Position numbers and translations under genes: made by a program. Under the pieces are notes generated by a model, which ran no database searches, had not been told where the DNA came from, and worked only from the letters and a program-made list of their open reading frames with translations. Positions 39,774 to 47,925 of a stretch of DNA of 59,520 nt are shown one piece after another (the first letter of the stretch is position 1; each line of letters begins with the position of its first letter). The DNA comes from an uncultured Collinsella sp. (GTDB lineage Bacteria > Actinomycetota > Coriobacteriia > Coriobacteriales > Coriobacteriaceae): assembly GCA_900546115.1 (NCBI GenBank), contig URBQ01000014.1, forward strand, positions 1 to 59,520. The letters run 5' to 3'.

Positions 39774-40040
39774 AGTCCCTGGACCGCCACACCCACGAGG
39801 TTTGGACCGGTGTGGACAAGAAGCGCGGGGCTGATGTCGGAGCGGACGACCTCCACCGCGTTGGCCACGCGCTCGCACAGGGCCTGCTCCATGCGGTCGT
39901 AGAGGTCGGCGTGGGCCGAGGTGCGGCTCGCGGCAAAGCGCACCTTGGGGTGCTTCTCGACGATGGCGGCGATGAGCTTGACCTCGGTGCGATGCGGTAC
40001 TTGCACAGCCATTTCGTGTACGCGAGGCTGTTGGCTTTCT
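39774..40040 (-). pseudogene. DegV-like protein remnant (C-terminal piece)
   Basis: On the minus strand about 80 residues end with SDISPALLVHTGPNLVGVAV, which resembles the closing (P)VIGxHTGPGxxG segment of DegV fatty-acid-binding proteins. Upstream sequence continues in a different frame (VAQKANSLAYTKWL) and then runs into an inverted repeat. No ribosome site is seen. I read it as a broken fragment; the family call is tentative. Confidence 0.4.
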
Positions 40041-40054
40041 GGGCCACAGCAATC

Positions 40055-40110
40055 ACCTTCCCCCTAGTATGATGACCTGAACAATCCTCATGCTAGGGGG
40101 AAGGTTTTTG
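40055..40110. repeat. Inverted repeat with terminator-like tail
   Basis: ACCTTCCCCCTAGTATGA (40055-40072) pairs with TCATGCTAGGGGGAAGGT (40088-40105), followed by TTTTTG. It could be a terminator or the end of a mobile element next to the degV remnant. Confidence 0.6.
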
Positions 40111-40121
40111 TCGCGTAGCGG

Positions 40122-40193
40122 AAATTGGCCTCCACCCGCTGAGCGGGTGGCTTTCTATGCCGCGCGTGCCGCGCGGCACGGACTAAAGTCCAT
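40122..40193. repeat. Cluster of adjacent hairpins (IS200/IS605-like end or REP element)
   Basis: Three consecutive stems: CCACCCGCTGAGCGGGTGG, then CCGCGCGTGCCGCGCGG, then GGACTAAAGTCC followed by ATGAATAAAAAC. Adjacent small hairpins of this type are seen at ends of IS200/IS605 elements and palindrome-associated derivatives. No transposase is present. The following 250 bases contain near-repeated segments (GGGGACGTTC, GGAACGTTCC, CTGTCGGCAGTTTGG) but no gene. Confidence 0.4.
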
Positions 40194-40464
40194 GAATAAA
40201 AACGAGGAAGGCCACGTCCGGCCTCCCTCGCAAAGAGTCTCTGATTGCTCCCACTCATTGGGGACAGTCTTAAATGAGTGCTCTTGAAATGCCGGCGCCT
40301 GGGGACGTTCTTTTTCTGTCTGCAGTTTGGAACGTTCCTTTTCTGTCGGCAGTTTGGGACGATCCTTAGAGCTGCAGCGCGCCATGAGCGACGAGGCGAA
40401 GCGGATCATCCTGTCTTTTGAGTTCTAAGCATAAGCCCCTGTCTCTGAGCAATGACCGGTTCGC

Positions 40465-40596
40465 ATTTGTGCGTATTTGCGTGCGTGTGATTGCGTGAAT
40501 ATGCGTATAGATGCGCCGTTTACGGGACAAAAATGACCGTTTAGCGGTGAGATACGCAAAAACGCGCACAGACGCGCGTGTTTGTGCGAATATAGA
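40465..40596. promoter_or_regulatory. TGCGT/ACGCA array upstream of the oxidoreductase gene (candidate operator)
   Basis: TGCGT recurs about five times at 8-14 base spacing in the first half (GTGCGTATT, TTGCGTGCGTG, ATTGCGTGAA, TATGCGTATAGATGCG). The second half has it in reverse (GATACGCAAAAACGCGCAC, GACGCGCGTG). A palindrome ACCGTTTAGCGGT sits between. The neighbouring DeoR-type regulator is the obvious candidate to bind here. Confidence 0.45.
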
Positions 40597-40638
40597 GCTA
40601 TCCGAAATGCAAGACGTTCTATGACACAGGAGGCACAT

Positions 40639-41718
40639 ATGGTAGATTCCAAGCAGGCTCCACTCGACTCCGCGGCAGCCGCAAAAGCAGCGTTCGCTTC
40701 GGTCCAGGACAAGCCATTCCCCGATGATATCTTTACGGCTCCCGAGCTTCGTTGGGCTGTGATCGGGTGCGGCGTTATCGCCAACCAGATGGCCCAGTCT
40801 CTCGCTCTTGCCGGCCGCAAGCTTGCGGGCGTCGCCAACCGTACGCTGTCCAAGGCTCAGGCTTTTGCCGAGCAGTATGGCGTCGAGAAGGTGTATGAGA
40901 CGGTCGAGGACCTCTACGCCGATCCGGACATCGACGCCGTCTATATCACCACGCCGCACAACACGCATATTACCTATCTGCGTGCCGCGCTGGCCGCCGG
41001 CAAGCACGTGCTCTGCGAGAAGGCCATTACCCTCAACTCCGCCGAGCTCGACGAGGCCCGCGCCATTGCCGACGAGCACAACGTGGTCCTTATGGACGCC
41101 ACCACGGTGCTCCATATGCCGCTGTATCAGGAGCTGCGCCGCCGTATGGATGCGGGTGACTTTGGCCACATGAACCTCGTCCAGCTCAACTTTGGCAGCT
41201 ATAAGGAGTACGGCGACCTGACTAACCGTTTCTACAACCGTAGTCTTGCCGGTGGTGCCATGCTCGATATCGGCGTGTATGCGCTCTCCGTCATGCGCCT
41301 GTTTATGGCCAGCCAACCCGCCGAGGTCGTGTCTCTGGGCAATACCTGCGAGACTGGCGTTGACGTCGCGGGTGGCATTGTCTGCCGTAATGCCGAGCAA
41401 CAGCTGGGCGTCGTGAGCCTTACGCTCCACTCCAAGCAGCCCAAGCGCTCGGTCATCAGCTTCGATAAGTGCTATATCGAGGTCAACGAGTATCCGCGTG
41501 CAGACCATGCGACCGTCGTGTGGACTGCGGACGGTCACCGTGAGGAGGTCCACGCTGGCACCGAGGCCTACGCGCTGTGCTACGAGATGGCCGACCTGGA
41601 GAAGGCCGTTGCTGGCGATGATTCGAAGCGCGAACTTCTGGGCTATGCTTCTGATGTTATGGAGCTGATGACCAAGCTCCGCGCCGATTGGGGAGTCGTG
41701 TACCCCGAGGAGGAGTAA
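40639..41718 (+). CDS. Gfo/Idh/MocA-family NAD(P)-dependent oxidoreductase
   Basis: 359 residues. The Rossmann motif is AVIGCGVIANQMA (near residue 39), followed by DIDAVYITTPHNTH and GKHVLCEKAITLN containing the conserved EK. The C-terminal part is the family's beta-sheet domain. Such enzymes oxidise or reduce sugars, inositols or sugar acids; the exact substrate cannot be told. AGGAGG (40628-40633) fixes ATG 40639. It forms a two-gene operon with the DeoR regulator four bases downstream. Confidence 0.88.
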   Translation: MVDSKQAPLDSAAAAKAAFASVQDKPFPDDIFTAPELRWAVIGCGVIANQMAQSLALAGRKLAGVANRTLSKAQAFAEQYGVEKVYETVEDLYADPDIDAVYITTPHNTHITYLRAALAAGKHVLCEKAITLNSAELDEARAIADEHNVVLMDATTVLHMPLYQELRRRMDAGDFGHMNLVQLNFGSYKEYGDLTNRFYNRSLAGGAMLDIGVYALSVMRLFMASQPAEVVSLGNTCETGVDVAGGIVCRNAEQQLGVVSLTLHSKQPKRSVISFDKCYIEVNEYPRADHATVVWTADGHREEVHAGTEAYALCYEMADLEKAVAGDDSKRELLGYASDVMELMTKLRADWGVVYPEEE

Positions 41719-41721
41719 GCG

Positions 41722-42468
41722 ATGCTTGCGGAAGATAGGCTCAACGCGATCGTGTCGATGGTGCAGCAGACCGGCTCGGTTACCGTGCCGGAGCTTGCCG
41801 AGGCCCTGGGCGTGACACCGTCCACCATTCGCCGTGACTTGCAAACGCTCGACCGCGCGCACCGTATCGCCAAGGTGCACGGAGGCGCGACGAGTCTGGA
41901 GCGCGCGCACGTGACGCGCGACCTGACGATCAGCGAGCGCAGTGATCTCCATAACGATGACAAGGAGCGCATCTGCGCCCGCGCCGCGGCCCTGGTGGAG
42001 CCCGATAGCTTTGTGTATATCGATTCGGGCTCCACGACCCTCAAGCTCATCGAGCATCTTCCGCATCTCGACGGCGTCACCTATGTGACCGATTCTGTGC
42101 TCCATGCCCAGCATCTCGCCCTGCGCGGTATGCGCGCCGTTGTGCTGGGTGGCGAGCTCAAGCCCGAGACCGAGGCGCTCGTCGGTCCCGATGCCTTGGC
42201 AACCCTGGACCGCTATAACTTCAACTGCGGCTTTTGGGGTTCCAATGGCATCGCCGCCGAGCAAGGTCTCGCCACGCCGGATATCGAGGAAGCGCAGGTC
42301 AAGCGTATCTCGATGCGTCATACCGCCAAACGCTTCGTAATCTCGGACGCCAGTAAATTTGGCATGGTGGCGCCCGTCAAGTTCGCAGACTTCCGCGATG
42401 CAACGATTATTACCGCAGGCGAGGTGCCCGCCAAGTACCAGTCGATGGACAACGTCATCACGGTCTAG
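41722..42468 (+). CDS. DeoR-family transcriptional repressor
   Basis: 248 residues: N-terminal helix-turn-helix (VTVPELAEALGVTPSTIRRD, about 20-39) and a C-terminal sugar-phosphate-sensing domain (YIDSGSTTLKLIEHL, GFWGSNGIAAEQGL). It probably represses its own operon and responds to a phosphorylated sugar. Starts 4 bases after the oxidoreductase stop; the ribosome site GAGGAGTAAG overlaps that stop. Confidence 0.9.
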   Translation: MLAEDRLNAIVSMVQQTGSVTVPELAEALGVTPSTIRRDLQTLDRAHRIAKVHGGATSLERAHVTRDLTISERSDLHNDDKERICARAAALVEPDSFVYIDSGSTTLKLIEHLPHLDGVTYVTDSVLHAQHLALRGMRAVVLGGELKPETEALVGPDALATLDRYNFNCGFWGSNGIAAEQGLATPDIEEAQVKRISMRHTAKRFVISDASKFGMVAPVKFADFRDATIITAGEVPAKYQSMDNVITV

Positions 42469-42514
42469 CGAGCGGGGGTAGGCTAAGGCCAATGCCATTT
42501 AGTTTTCTCAGTAG

Positions 42515-42551
42515 AAAAGTGGCAACGTCCATCCCGGGCGTTGCCGCTTTT
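42515..42551 (+). terminator. Terminator after the deoR-type gene
   Basis: AAAAGTGGCAACGTCC pairs with GGGCGTTGCCGCTTTT around ATCCC; the T-rich end continues TGTTG. Confidence 0.8.
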
Positions 42552-42572
42552 GTTGTCTACCGGTTTGTATAA

Positions 42573-42785
42573 ATCTGTAACAACTGGACCGTTAAAAGTG
42601 GGCTAGATGTTACAGACTGAGATACTTCCAAACCGCGCCGTCCCTTTGTCTCGATCTGTAACAACTGGGACCGATTTTGCCGAGTTATTGTTACAGATTG
42701 AGATTTTCTCTTGCGGGGGATTCGAATGTCTCGATCTGTAACAGATAGACCGGAAAATGGGTTCTAACTGTTACAGATCGAGACG
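42573..42785. repeat. Tandem array of three palindromic units (CTGTAACA repeats)
   Basis: Three units begin ATCTGTAACA at 42573, 42654 and 42734 (about 80-base period) and close with TGTTACAGA(C/T)(T/C)GAGA. Units 2 and 3 have long arms, GTCTCGATCTGTAACA and TGTTACAGATCGAGAC, around 25-30 base centres that differ. No gene lies here. Confidence 0.8.
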
Positions 42786-42824
42786 TTTTGGCGCCACGGC
42801 TGAGCCATCGTGGTGGCTTTGACG

Positions 42825-42873
42825 TTTTCCCAGATAAAACCTGCCAAAATAAGCCTGTCCCTATTTGGCAGGA
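42825..42873 (+). repeat. Short palindromic repeat family B, copy 3
   Basis: TTTTCCCAGATAAAACCTGCC, a centre with gcctgtccct, then ATTTGGCAGG. Almost identical to the copy at 6862-6906. It lies at the 3' end of the convergent pseudouridine synthase gene. Confidence 0.75.
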
Positions 42874-42874
42874 T

Positions 42875-43534
42875 TTAGGGCTCCCAGGGGCAGGGAGCTT
42901 CGATGTGGATGTGCTCGCCGGTTACGGGATGCGTAAAGGACACGCTGTGGGCATGGAGCATGAGGCCGCAAGGACGCGGCGTGCCGTACAGGTCGTCACC
43001 AACCAGGGGATGGCGCTCGCTTGCCAGGTGCACGCGGATTTGGTGCTTGCGGCCGGTGAGTAGCTCGACATCGATATACGAACGCGCGGGCAGGCCTCGA
43101 CGGCTCTTAAGACGCTTGAGCACCTTCACGCGCGTTTGAGACGGCTTGCCGCTGGCGCCGACGCGCATCTTTCGACTGTCGTGTCGGTCGCGGGCGATGG
43201 GCTTGTCGATGAGCTTTTCGTTCCAGTCGATCTTGCCCTCGGCGAGCGCCAGGTAGTGCTTTTCGAACGCGTGGTCGATCACCATCTGGTCAAAGGCGGG
43301 CTGCGTCTGCTTGTCGAGCGAGAACAGCACCACGCCGGTGGTGTCGCGATCCAGGCGGTTGAGCGGCTGCATGTCAGTCGCGGCAAAGCCGTCGCCCATC
43401 GCCAGCAGCAGATCGCTGGCGTAGTCGGTAAGCGTGCGCTCGCCGGTGCCGTCGCCGTGGACGATCATGCCGGCGGGCTTGTCGATGGCCATGAGCCAGG
43501 CGTCGCAGTAGAGGACTTGAGGTTCTTCGTTCAC
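42875..43534 (-). CDS. RluA-family pseudouridine synthase
   Basis: 219 residues. NRLDRDTTGVVLF carries the catalytic Asp (HRLD in most relatives, so the preceding His is Asn here), and LLTGRKHQIRVHL is the conserved RNA-binding segment. There is no N-terminal S4 domain. It converts uridine to pseudouridine in rRNA or tRNA; the target site is unknown. It is transcribed just after the U32 gene, 15 bases apart. Confidence 0.9.
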   Translation of the reverse strand: MNEEPQVLYCDAWLMAIDKPAGMIVHGDGTGERTLTDYASDLLLAMGDGFAATDMQPLNRLDRDTTGVVLFSLDKQTQPAFDQMVIDHAFEKHYLALAEGKIDWNEKLIDKPIARDRHDSRKMRVGASGKPSQTRVKVLKRLKSRRGLPARSYIDVELLTGRKHQIRVHLASERHPLVGDDLYGTPRPCGLMLHAHSVSFTHPVTGEHIHIEAPCPWEP

Positions 43535-43549
43535 GTGTAAGCCTTTCGG

Positions 43550-46042
43550 TTAGCTAATTCCCACAAACATGCAGCCCGAGGTCGCCCCGCGTAGGCGGGC
43601 GGCGGGCTTGCGGCCGGTCTGCGCTGCTTCGACGGCACGACGGACGCGGGCGACGGCGCGGCCAACCTCATCCGTCTCGAGCAGCGTTCCGTCCACCATA
43701 AGACGACGCACGCCGGCATCGAGCAGCTGTGGTACCTGCGGCGTAAGGTCGATGGGGTAGGCGTCGTACAAGCGAGAGCGGCCGTGGATGTCGGTGCGGA
43801 CGGGCATGACCTTTCCGTCGATATTCTTGAGCGACAGCTTGCGGGCACGCAGACGGCAGTTGGCACAATCGTGGATGCAGCCGTTGGCAACCTGCAGGAT
43901 GCAGTGCTCGCTTGTCATGACGCGCGGCCGGCCAAAGACGGTGATGCCCAGAGCCGCGGGCGCGTCGGCGCCGAGTGAGACGATCTCGTCGAGCGTGATC
44001 TCGGGCGAGAGCCAAAACGCACCGGCTCCGCGCTTGGCAAGTGCCTCCATGCAAGGCGTGTTGTGCACGGGCAGGCAAGAGCGAATCTCGGCCGTGGCGC
44101 CAACCTGGGCGGCCAGGGCAAGCTCGGAGATATTGCCAATAGCGACCGTGGCGCCGGCAACAACCCACGGGTCGATGCGGACGTGGTCAACGGCGCGGCA
44201 GACCTCGTCGAGTACGGGCACGATACCCTGCTCAAATGCATCGGCAGGGGAGAGCTCGGCCGCATCGAGTGCGTCGGTGGTCATGTAGATGCGCGTGGCG
44301 CCCTCGGCACGAGCGGCCTCGGCGGCGTCGAGCGACGTGACGGTGGCGCAGATCTGCGGCTCATCGCGGTAGTGCTCGGGCATGGGGCGCGTACATTTGT
44401 CGAGCACCGGCAACTCGAGCGTTTTCGCGCGCTCCTCGTAGGGTGCCAGAATGGCCTCTTCCAGCGCCTTGCAAGCGGCGGCGCGTACCTTATGCACGGC
44501 GGAGAAGCCCATGCCACAGCCCTCATCGAGCGCCACCTCAAAGCTCGCAGCCTCAAAAGGAGAGGAACCCATGCGGCCCACATGCTCAACCATGTCCGCC
44601 GCCTCGACGGCGCGGGTCTTGGCGGCCTCGACGGTGAAGCCCGTGGCGGTGGCGGTGAGCGCGGGGTTGTCACAGCAGGTGAGCGTGACAGTAAACGGCG
44701 CTCCCAGGCGCGCCACGACGGATACATCAATAGCTCGGCGGCGCAGCACGTCGCGCTTGAGCGCGGCACCGGCGGCATCGATGGCGCGCTGGCTGCGGAT
44801 GACGCGTACGCGGCAGCCCTCGGGCATGCTTCGGGGCACGCGGCACTCGATGATGTCACCGGCGGCGGCATCATCGGCAGCGATAGTGGTTAGGAACTGA
44901 TCGAACTCATCATCGTGGCGAAGCTCCAACAGATCGCCCTTGCCCACGGGCTCAAACAACTCAATGCGGGCGATGGCGGCGCGGCGACGACGGTCGTCGG
45001 GTTTGAGCCCGCGTACGTCGCGGTTGGCCAGACGGCTGCCCAGCACCGTGCCCACAATCTGGCCGCGGTTGTTGGAGCGCTCGTAACTCATCATCTCGTC
45101 GCCCGAGGTGCCGTCCTGATAGGCGTGCGTAAAGTCGCGGTTAAAGCAGCGCTTGAGTTGGCGCTGGCGAGCGGCGTCCTCGTGCTTATCTACGGCGACC
45201 CCGGCCAGCATGTCATCGATTTGATGACGATACACATCGACGATGGAGTACACGTAATCGGGCGCCTTCATGCGGCCCTCGAGCTTGAGCGATGCGGCGC
45301 CGGCGTCATACAGACGGCGAACGAGCTGCGAAGTGTTGGTGTCACGCGGGCATAGAGCGCGCTCGCGACCGGCAGGGGAGAGCGTACGTCCGTTCTCGTC
45401 GATCAGCTCGTAGGGCAGGCGGCAGGGCTGGGCGCACATGCCACGGTTGGCCGATCGTCCCGCCATGGCAAAGCTCGAAAGCAGGCACAGGCCCGAGTAG
45501 CAAAAGCAGATGGCGCCATGGCTAAAGACCTCAAGGTCCACATCCGGCGCGGCATCGTGAATGGCGGCAATCTCGTCGATGGAAAGCTCGCGCGAGAGAG
45601 TCACGCGGTCGGCGCCCTGCTCGCGGCACCAAAGGGTTCCGCGGTCGTCGTGGATGTTTGCTTGGGTTGAGATGTGCGTCTCGATGCCGGGCATCGTGCG
45701 CTTGACCTCAAAGAACAGGCCCCAGTCTTGGATGATGAAGGCGTCGGCGCCCAACGTGGAGCAGCGGTGGATGAGTTGCAACGCATCGCCCATCTCGGAC
45801 TGCTTGATGACGATGTTGACCGTGACGTAGACGCGCGACCCGGCTAGATGCGCGGCGCGGCAGGCTTGCTCAAAGGCCTCGTCAGTAAAGTTGGTGGCCT
45901 TGCGGCGGGCGTTGAAGCTGCCCATACCGCAGTAGATGGCGTCTGCCCCGGCGGCGAGTGCGGCGGCAAAGGGCTCGGGCCCTCCGGCGGGCGCCAAAAG
46001 CTCGGGTCTGCGGTTGGTGGTTCGACTGGCGGTTGCGGTCAT
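43550..46042 (-). CDS. Peptidase U32-family protein, possible 23S rRNA hydroxylase (RlhA-like)
   Basis: 830 residues. The N-terminal U32 core begins PELLAPAGGPEPFAAALAAGADAIY and has the cysteine-bearing segment HGAICFCYSGLCLLSSF followed by NRGMCAQPCRLPY. A long C-terminal half includes a second TIM-barrel-like region. This domain plan is that of RlhA, which uses prephenate and iron to hydroxylate 23S rRNA C2501, not of classical peptidases. The adjacent pseudouridine synthase supports an RNA modification role. The function is inferred from family. Confidence 0.8.
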   Translation of the reverse strand: MTATASRTTNRRPELLAPAGGPEPFAAALAAGADAIYCGMGSFNARRKATNFTDEAFEQACRAAHLAGSRVYVTVNIVIKQSEMGDALQLIHRCSTLGADAFIIQDWGLFFEVKRTMPGIETHISTQANIHDDRGTLWCREQGADRVTLSRELSIDEIAAIHDAAPDVDLEVFSHGAICFCYSGLCLLSSFAMAGRSANRGMCAQPCRLPYELIDENGRTLSPAGRERALCPRDTNTSQLVRRLYDAGAASLKLEGRMKAPDYVYSIVDVYRHQIDDMLAGVAVDKHEDAARQRQLKRCFNRDFTHAYQDGTSGDEMMSYERSNNRGQIVGTVLGSRLANRDVRGLKPDDRRRRAAIARIELFEPVGKGDLLELRHDDEFDQFLTTIAADDAAAGDIIECRVPRSMPEGCRVRVIRSQRAIDAAGAALKRDVLRRRAIDVSVVARLGAPFTVTLTCCDNPALTATATGFTVEAAKTRAVEAADMVEHVGRMGSSPFEAASFEVALDEGCGMGFSAVHKVRAAACKALEEAILAPYEERAKTLELPVLDKCTRPMPEHYRDEPQICATVTSLDAAEAARAEGATRIYMTTDALDAAELSPADAFEQGIVPVLDEVCRAVDHVRIDPWVVAGATVAIGNISELALAAQVGATAEIRSCLPVHNTPCMEALAKRGAGAFWLSPEITLDEIVSLGADAPAALGITVFGRPRVMTSEHCILQVANGCIHDCANCRLRARKLSLKNIDGKVMPVRTDIHGRSRLYDAYPIDLTPQVPQLLDAGVRRLMVDGTLLETDEVGRAVARVRRAVEAAQTGRKPAARLRGATSGCMFVGIS

Positions 46043-46148
46043 ATCCTGCCTTTCAAAATGCTCAGATACTCAAAAGTATAGTGGTGCTGTCGCGGCGGAC
46101 GAGCCCTGTGGCCCAAGCAGGATAAAGTCTTCAGCAGCCCTTGCAGCA

Positions 46149-46220
46149 AAAATGATCCGTTTCCCTCCGTCCCCTATGGATCACCTGATCCGCTGGAGAC
46201 GGAGGAAAACGGACCATTTT
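46149..46220. repeat. Large inverted repeat in the U32-ridA gap
   Basis: 23-base arms AAAATGATCCGTTTCCCTCC.. (46149-46171) and the complementary 46198-46220, two mismatches, enclose a centre with ATGGATCA and TGATCC. There is no T-run beyond the arms. It resembles the other intergenic palindromes of this chromosome. Confidence 0.65.
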
Positions 46221-46302
46221 GAGCTTCACCGTCCGGTCGTGCCGTTCAGCGGCCGACAGACGCCGTTGGGCGATAAAATATTATTGCAATCTGATAATTA
46301 TC

Positions 46303-46331
46303 TTGCATCGGGCAAAATCATCCCCTACTAT
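46303..46331 (+). promoter_or_regulatory. Promoter of ridA
   Basis: TTGCAT (46303-46308) and TACTAT (46326-46331) with a 17-base spacer, 90 bases before the ridA start. Confidence 0.6.
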
Positions 46332-46420
46332 CCCAATCAAGCGCGGTGTTCAGACCGAACTGTGCCTCCCGGTGTGAACGCCGCGCTCACGCTTTCTCAA
46401 CTGATCGTAAGGAGATAAAC

Positions 46421-46798
46421 ATGAGCAAGACCGTCGTGTCTTCCGGTAACGCACCCGCAGCCATCGGACCGTATTCCCCCGGCATCCAGGCCGGCAACAT
46501 GGTGTTCCTGTCCGGCCAGCTGGGCATCGATCCCGCGACCGGCAAGATGCCCGAGGGCGTCGAGGCCCAGGCCAAGCAGTCCCTCGCCAACGTCGAGGCT
46601 CTGCTGACCGCTGCCGGCGCCACCTTTGCCGATGTCGTCAAGACCACGGTCTACCTGGCCGACATCGCCGACTTCGCCGCCGTGAACGAGATCTACGCCT
46701 CCAAGTTCGAGGCCCCGTTCCCCGCGCGCAGCGCCTTCCAGGTTGCCGCCCTTCCGGCTGGCGGTCTGGTCGAGATCGAGGTCGTCGCCGCTCTCTAA
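46421..46798 (+). CDS. ridA: RidA-family enamine/imine deaminase
   Basis: 125 residues. GPYSPGIQAGNMVFLSGQLG and the C-terminal FPARSAFQVAALPAGGLVEIE are typical; the Arg of PARS is the catalytic arginine. RidA hydrolyses reactive 2-aminoacrylate and similar imines. The nearby dpaL product generates 2-aminoacrylate, so the placement makes sense. AAGGAG precedes ATG 46421; a terminator follows. Confidence 0.93.
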   Translation: MSKTVVSSGNAPAAIGPYSPGIQAGNMVFLSGQLGIDPATGKMPEGVEAQAKQSLANVEALLTAAGATFADVVKTTVYLADIADFAAVNEIYASKFEAPFPARSAFQVAALPAGGLVEIEVVAAL

Positions 46799-46827
46799 GG
46801 CGTTGGCCACAACTAAACATGACATGC

Positions 46828-46866
46828 AAAAAGACCCTGCAGCGCGTGCGAGCTGCAGGGTCTTTT
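46828..46866 (+). terminator. Terminator between ridA and the convergent regulator
   Basis: AAAAAGACCCTGCAGC and GCTGCAGGGTCTTTT form a perfect stem. Likely bidirectional. Confidence 0.9.
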
Positions 46867-46916
46867 GTCAAGTGGCGGATCGCTTGTAGAGCCACAAGGG
46901 GCAGTCTTTTTGCTTG

Positions 46917-47573
46917 TTAGCCCTCCTTGCGGACTTTTTGCAGGTAGCGGTACACGCTGGGCTCCGAGATGCCCAACGCGGTGGCAGCGCAGGCCACGGC
47001 GCCCTTGAGCATGAACACCCCGTTGCCGTTGAGGTGGCGAATGACGTCCACGCGGTCGTTCTGACCAAGCGACGCTACATCCAGCCCGCGCGCGCTCAGC
47101 AACTCGGCAATGCTGCGGTCGATGAGCTCCTGGGTGGACTCCGAAAGGCTTTCGACCTCGATAGGGGCGGGCTCCGTGCGCGCCGGCGCCGCGTCAAAGC
47201 ATGCCATGAGTTGTTGCGCCATGGTGTTGATGGAGCGCACGGTCGAGAGGTCGGTGTTGACGCAGAGCATACCGACGATCTCGTTATCCTCGCGGATAAA
47301 GTACGTCGCCGACTCCAGCGTTTTGCCGCCGGCGCCGCGGCCCTCGTAGCCCGTAATAAACGGCAGGTCGCGATACTTGGGGTCGTGCATGATCTTGAGC
47401 GCCAGATCCGTGGCAGGACCGCCGATCTTACGGCCGCTCACGATGCCGTTGCGAATATCGACGATGGCGTGGTCGGGATCCGAGAAATCGTGCAGCACGA
47501 TCTCGCTGTTCTTGCCGAGTATCTGCTCCAGGAAATCGACCATCGGCAAAAAGCGGCGTACGGTCTCGTTCAC
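46917..47573 (-). CDS. YheO/DauR-type transcriptional regulator
   Basis: 218 residues. The N-terminal PAS-like YheO domain begins VRRFLPMVDFLEQILGKNSE and includes IVLHDF; the C-terminal helix-turn-helix reads ATALGISEPSVYRYLQKVRK. The start is GTG at the complement of 47571-47573, with AAGGAG six bases ahead; longer frames lack a ribosome site. It is divergent from the purine permease and likely controls it and possibly the downstream purine genes. The ligand is unknown. Confidence 0.85.
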   Translation of the reverse strand: MNETVRRFLPMVDFLEQILGKNSEIVLHDFSDPDHAIVDIRNGIVSGRKIGGPATDLALKIMHDPKYRDLPFITGYEGRGAGGKTLESATYFIREDNEIVGMLCVNTDLSTVRSINTMAQQLMACFDAAPARTEPAPIEVESLSESTQELIDRSIAELLSARGLDVASLGQNDRVDVIRHLNGNGVFMLKGAVACAATALGISEPSVYRYLQKVRKEG

Positions 47574-47809
47574 GGGCAACTCCTTTGGGTGAAATCGGAA
47601 ATGTTCATAACAATTTTTTCTCATGGTAACACGCCGCTCATCATCTCGTATATCCGCAGGTACATTGCGTAATGCAGATGAGCGGTAGATATTTGGCGGT
47701 AAACGGTTGACCAAAAGAAAAGTTAGATGCTATTTTGACCAGACACTTTCCTGACCTGCGGAAATGCATTATCTCAGCTGAAGAATAGTCTGATAACAAA
47801 AAATTATTA

Positions 47810-47838
47810 TTGAGAATGAGAATCATCTTTAATACGAT
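47810..47838 (+). promoter_or_regulatory. Promoter of the permease gene
   Basis: TTGAGA (47810-47815) and TACGAT (47833-47838), 17-base spacer. The AT-rich sequence GAGAATGAGAATCATC overlapping the spacer slightly resembles a Fur box, but the match is poor. Confidence 0.5.
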
Positions 47839-47925
47839 ATGCAACGAAGGCACAACCTCAACCCCGCACTGCGTCACAATAGAGCGTTAGATGCGAAAAC
47901 AACTATTTCGAGGATTGGTGGTCAA

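Noticed and set aside
42573..42785. CRISPR array
   Set aside because: Units are palindromes with an 80-base period, only three copies, with internal variable centres rather than identical repeats and spacers, and no cas genes nearby.
47810..47838. Fur box before the purine permease
   Set aside because: Only one half resembles the consensus, and the neighbourhood has no iron-related gene.
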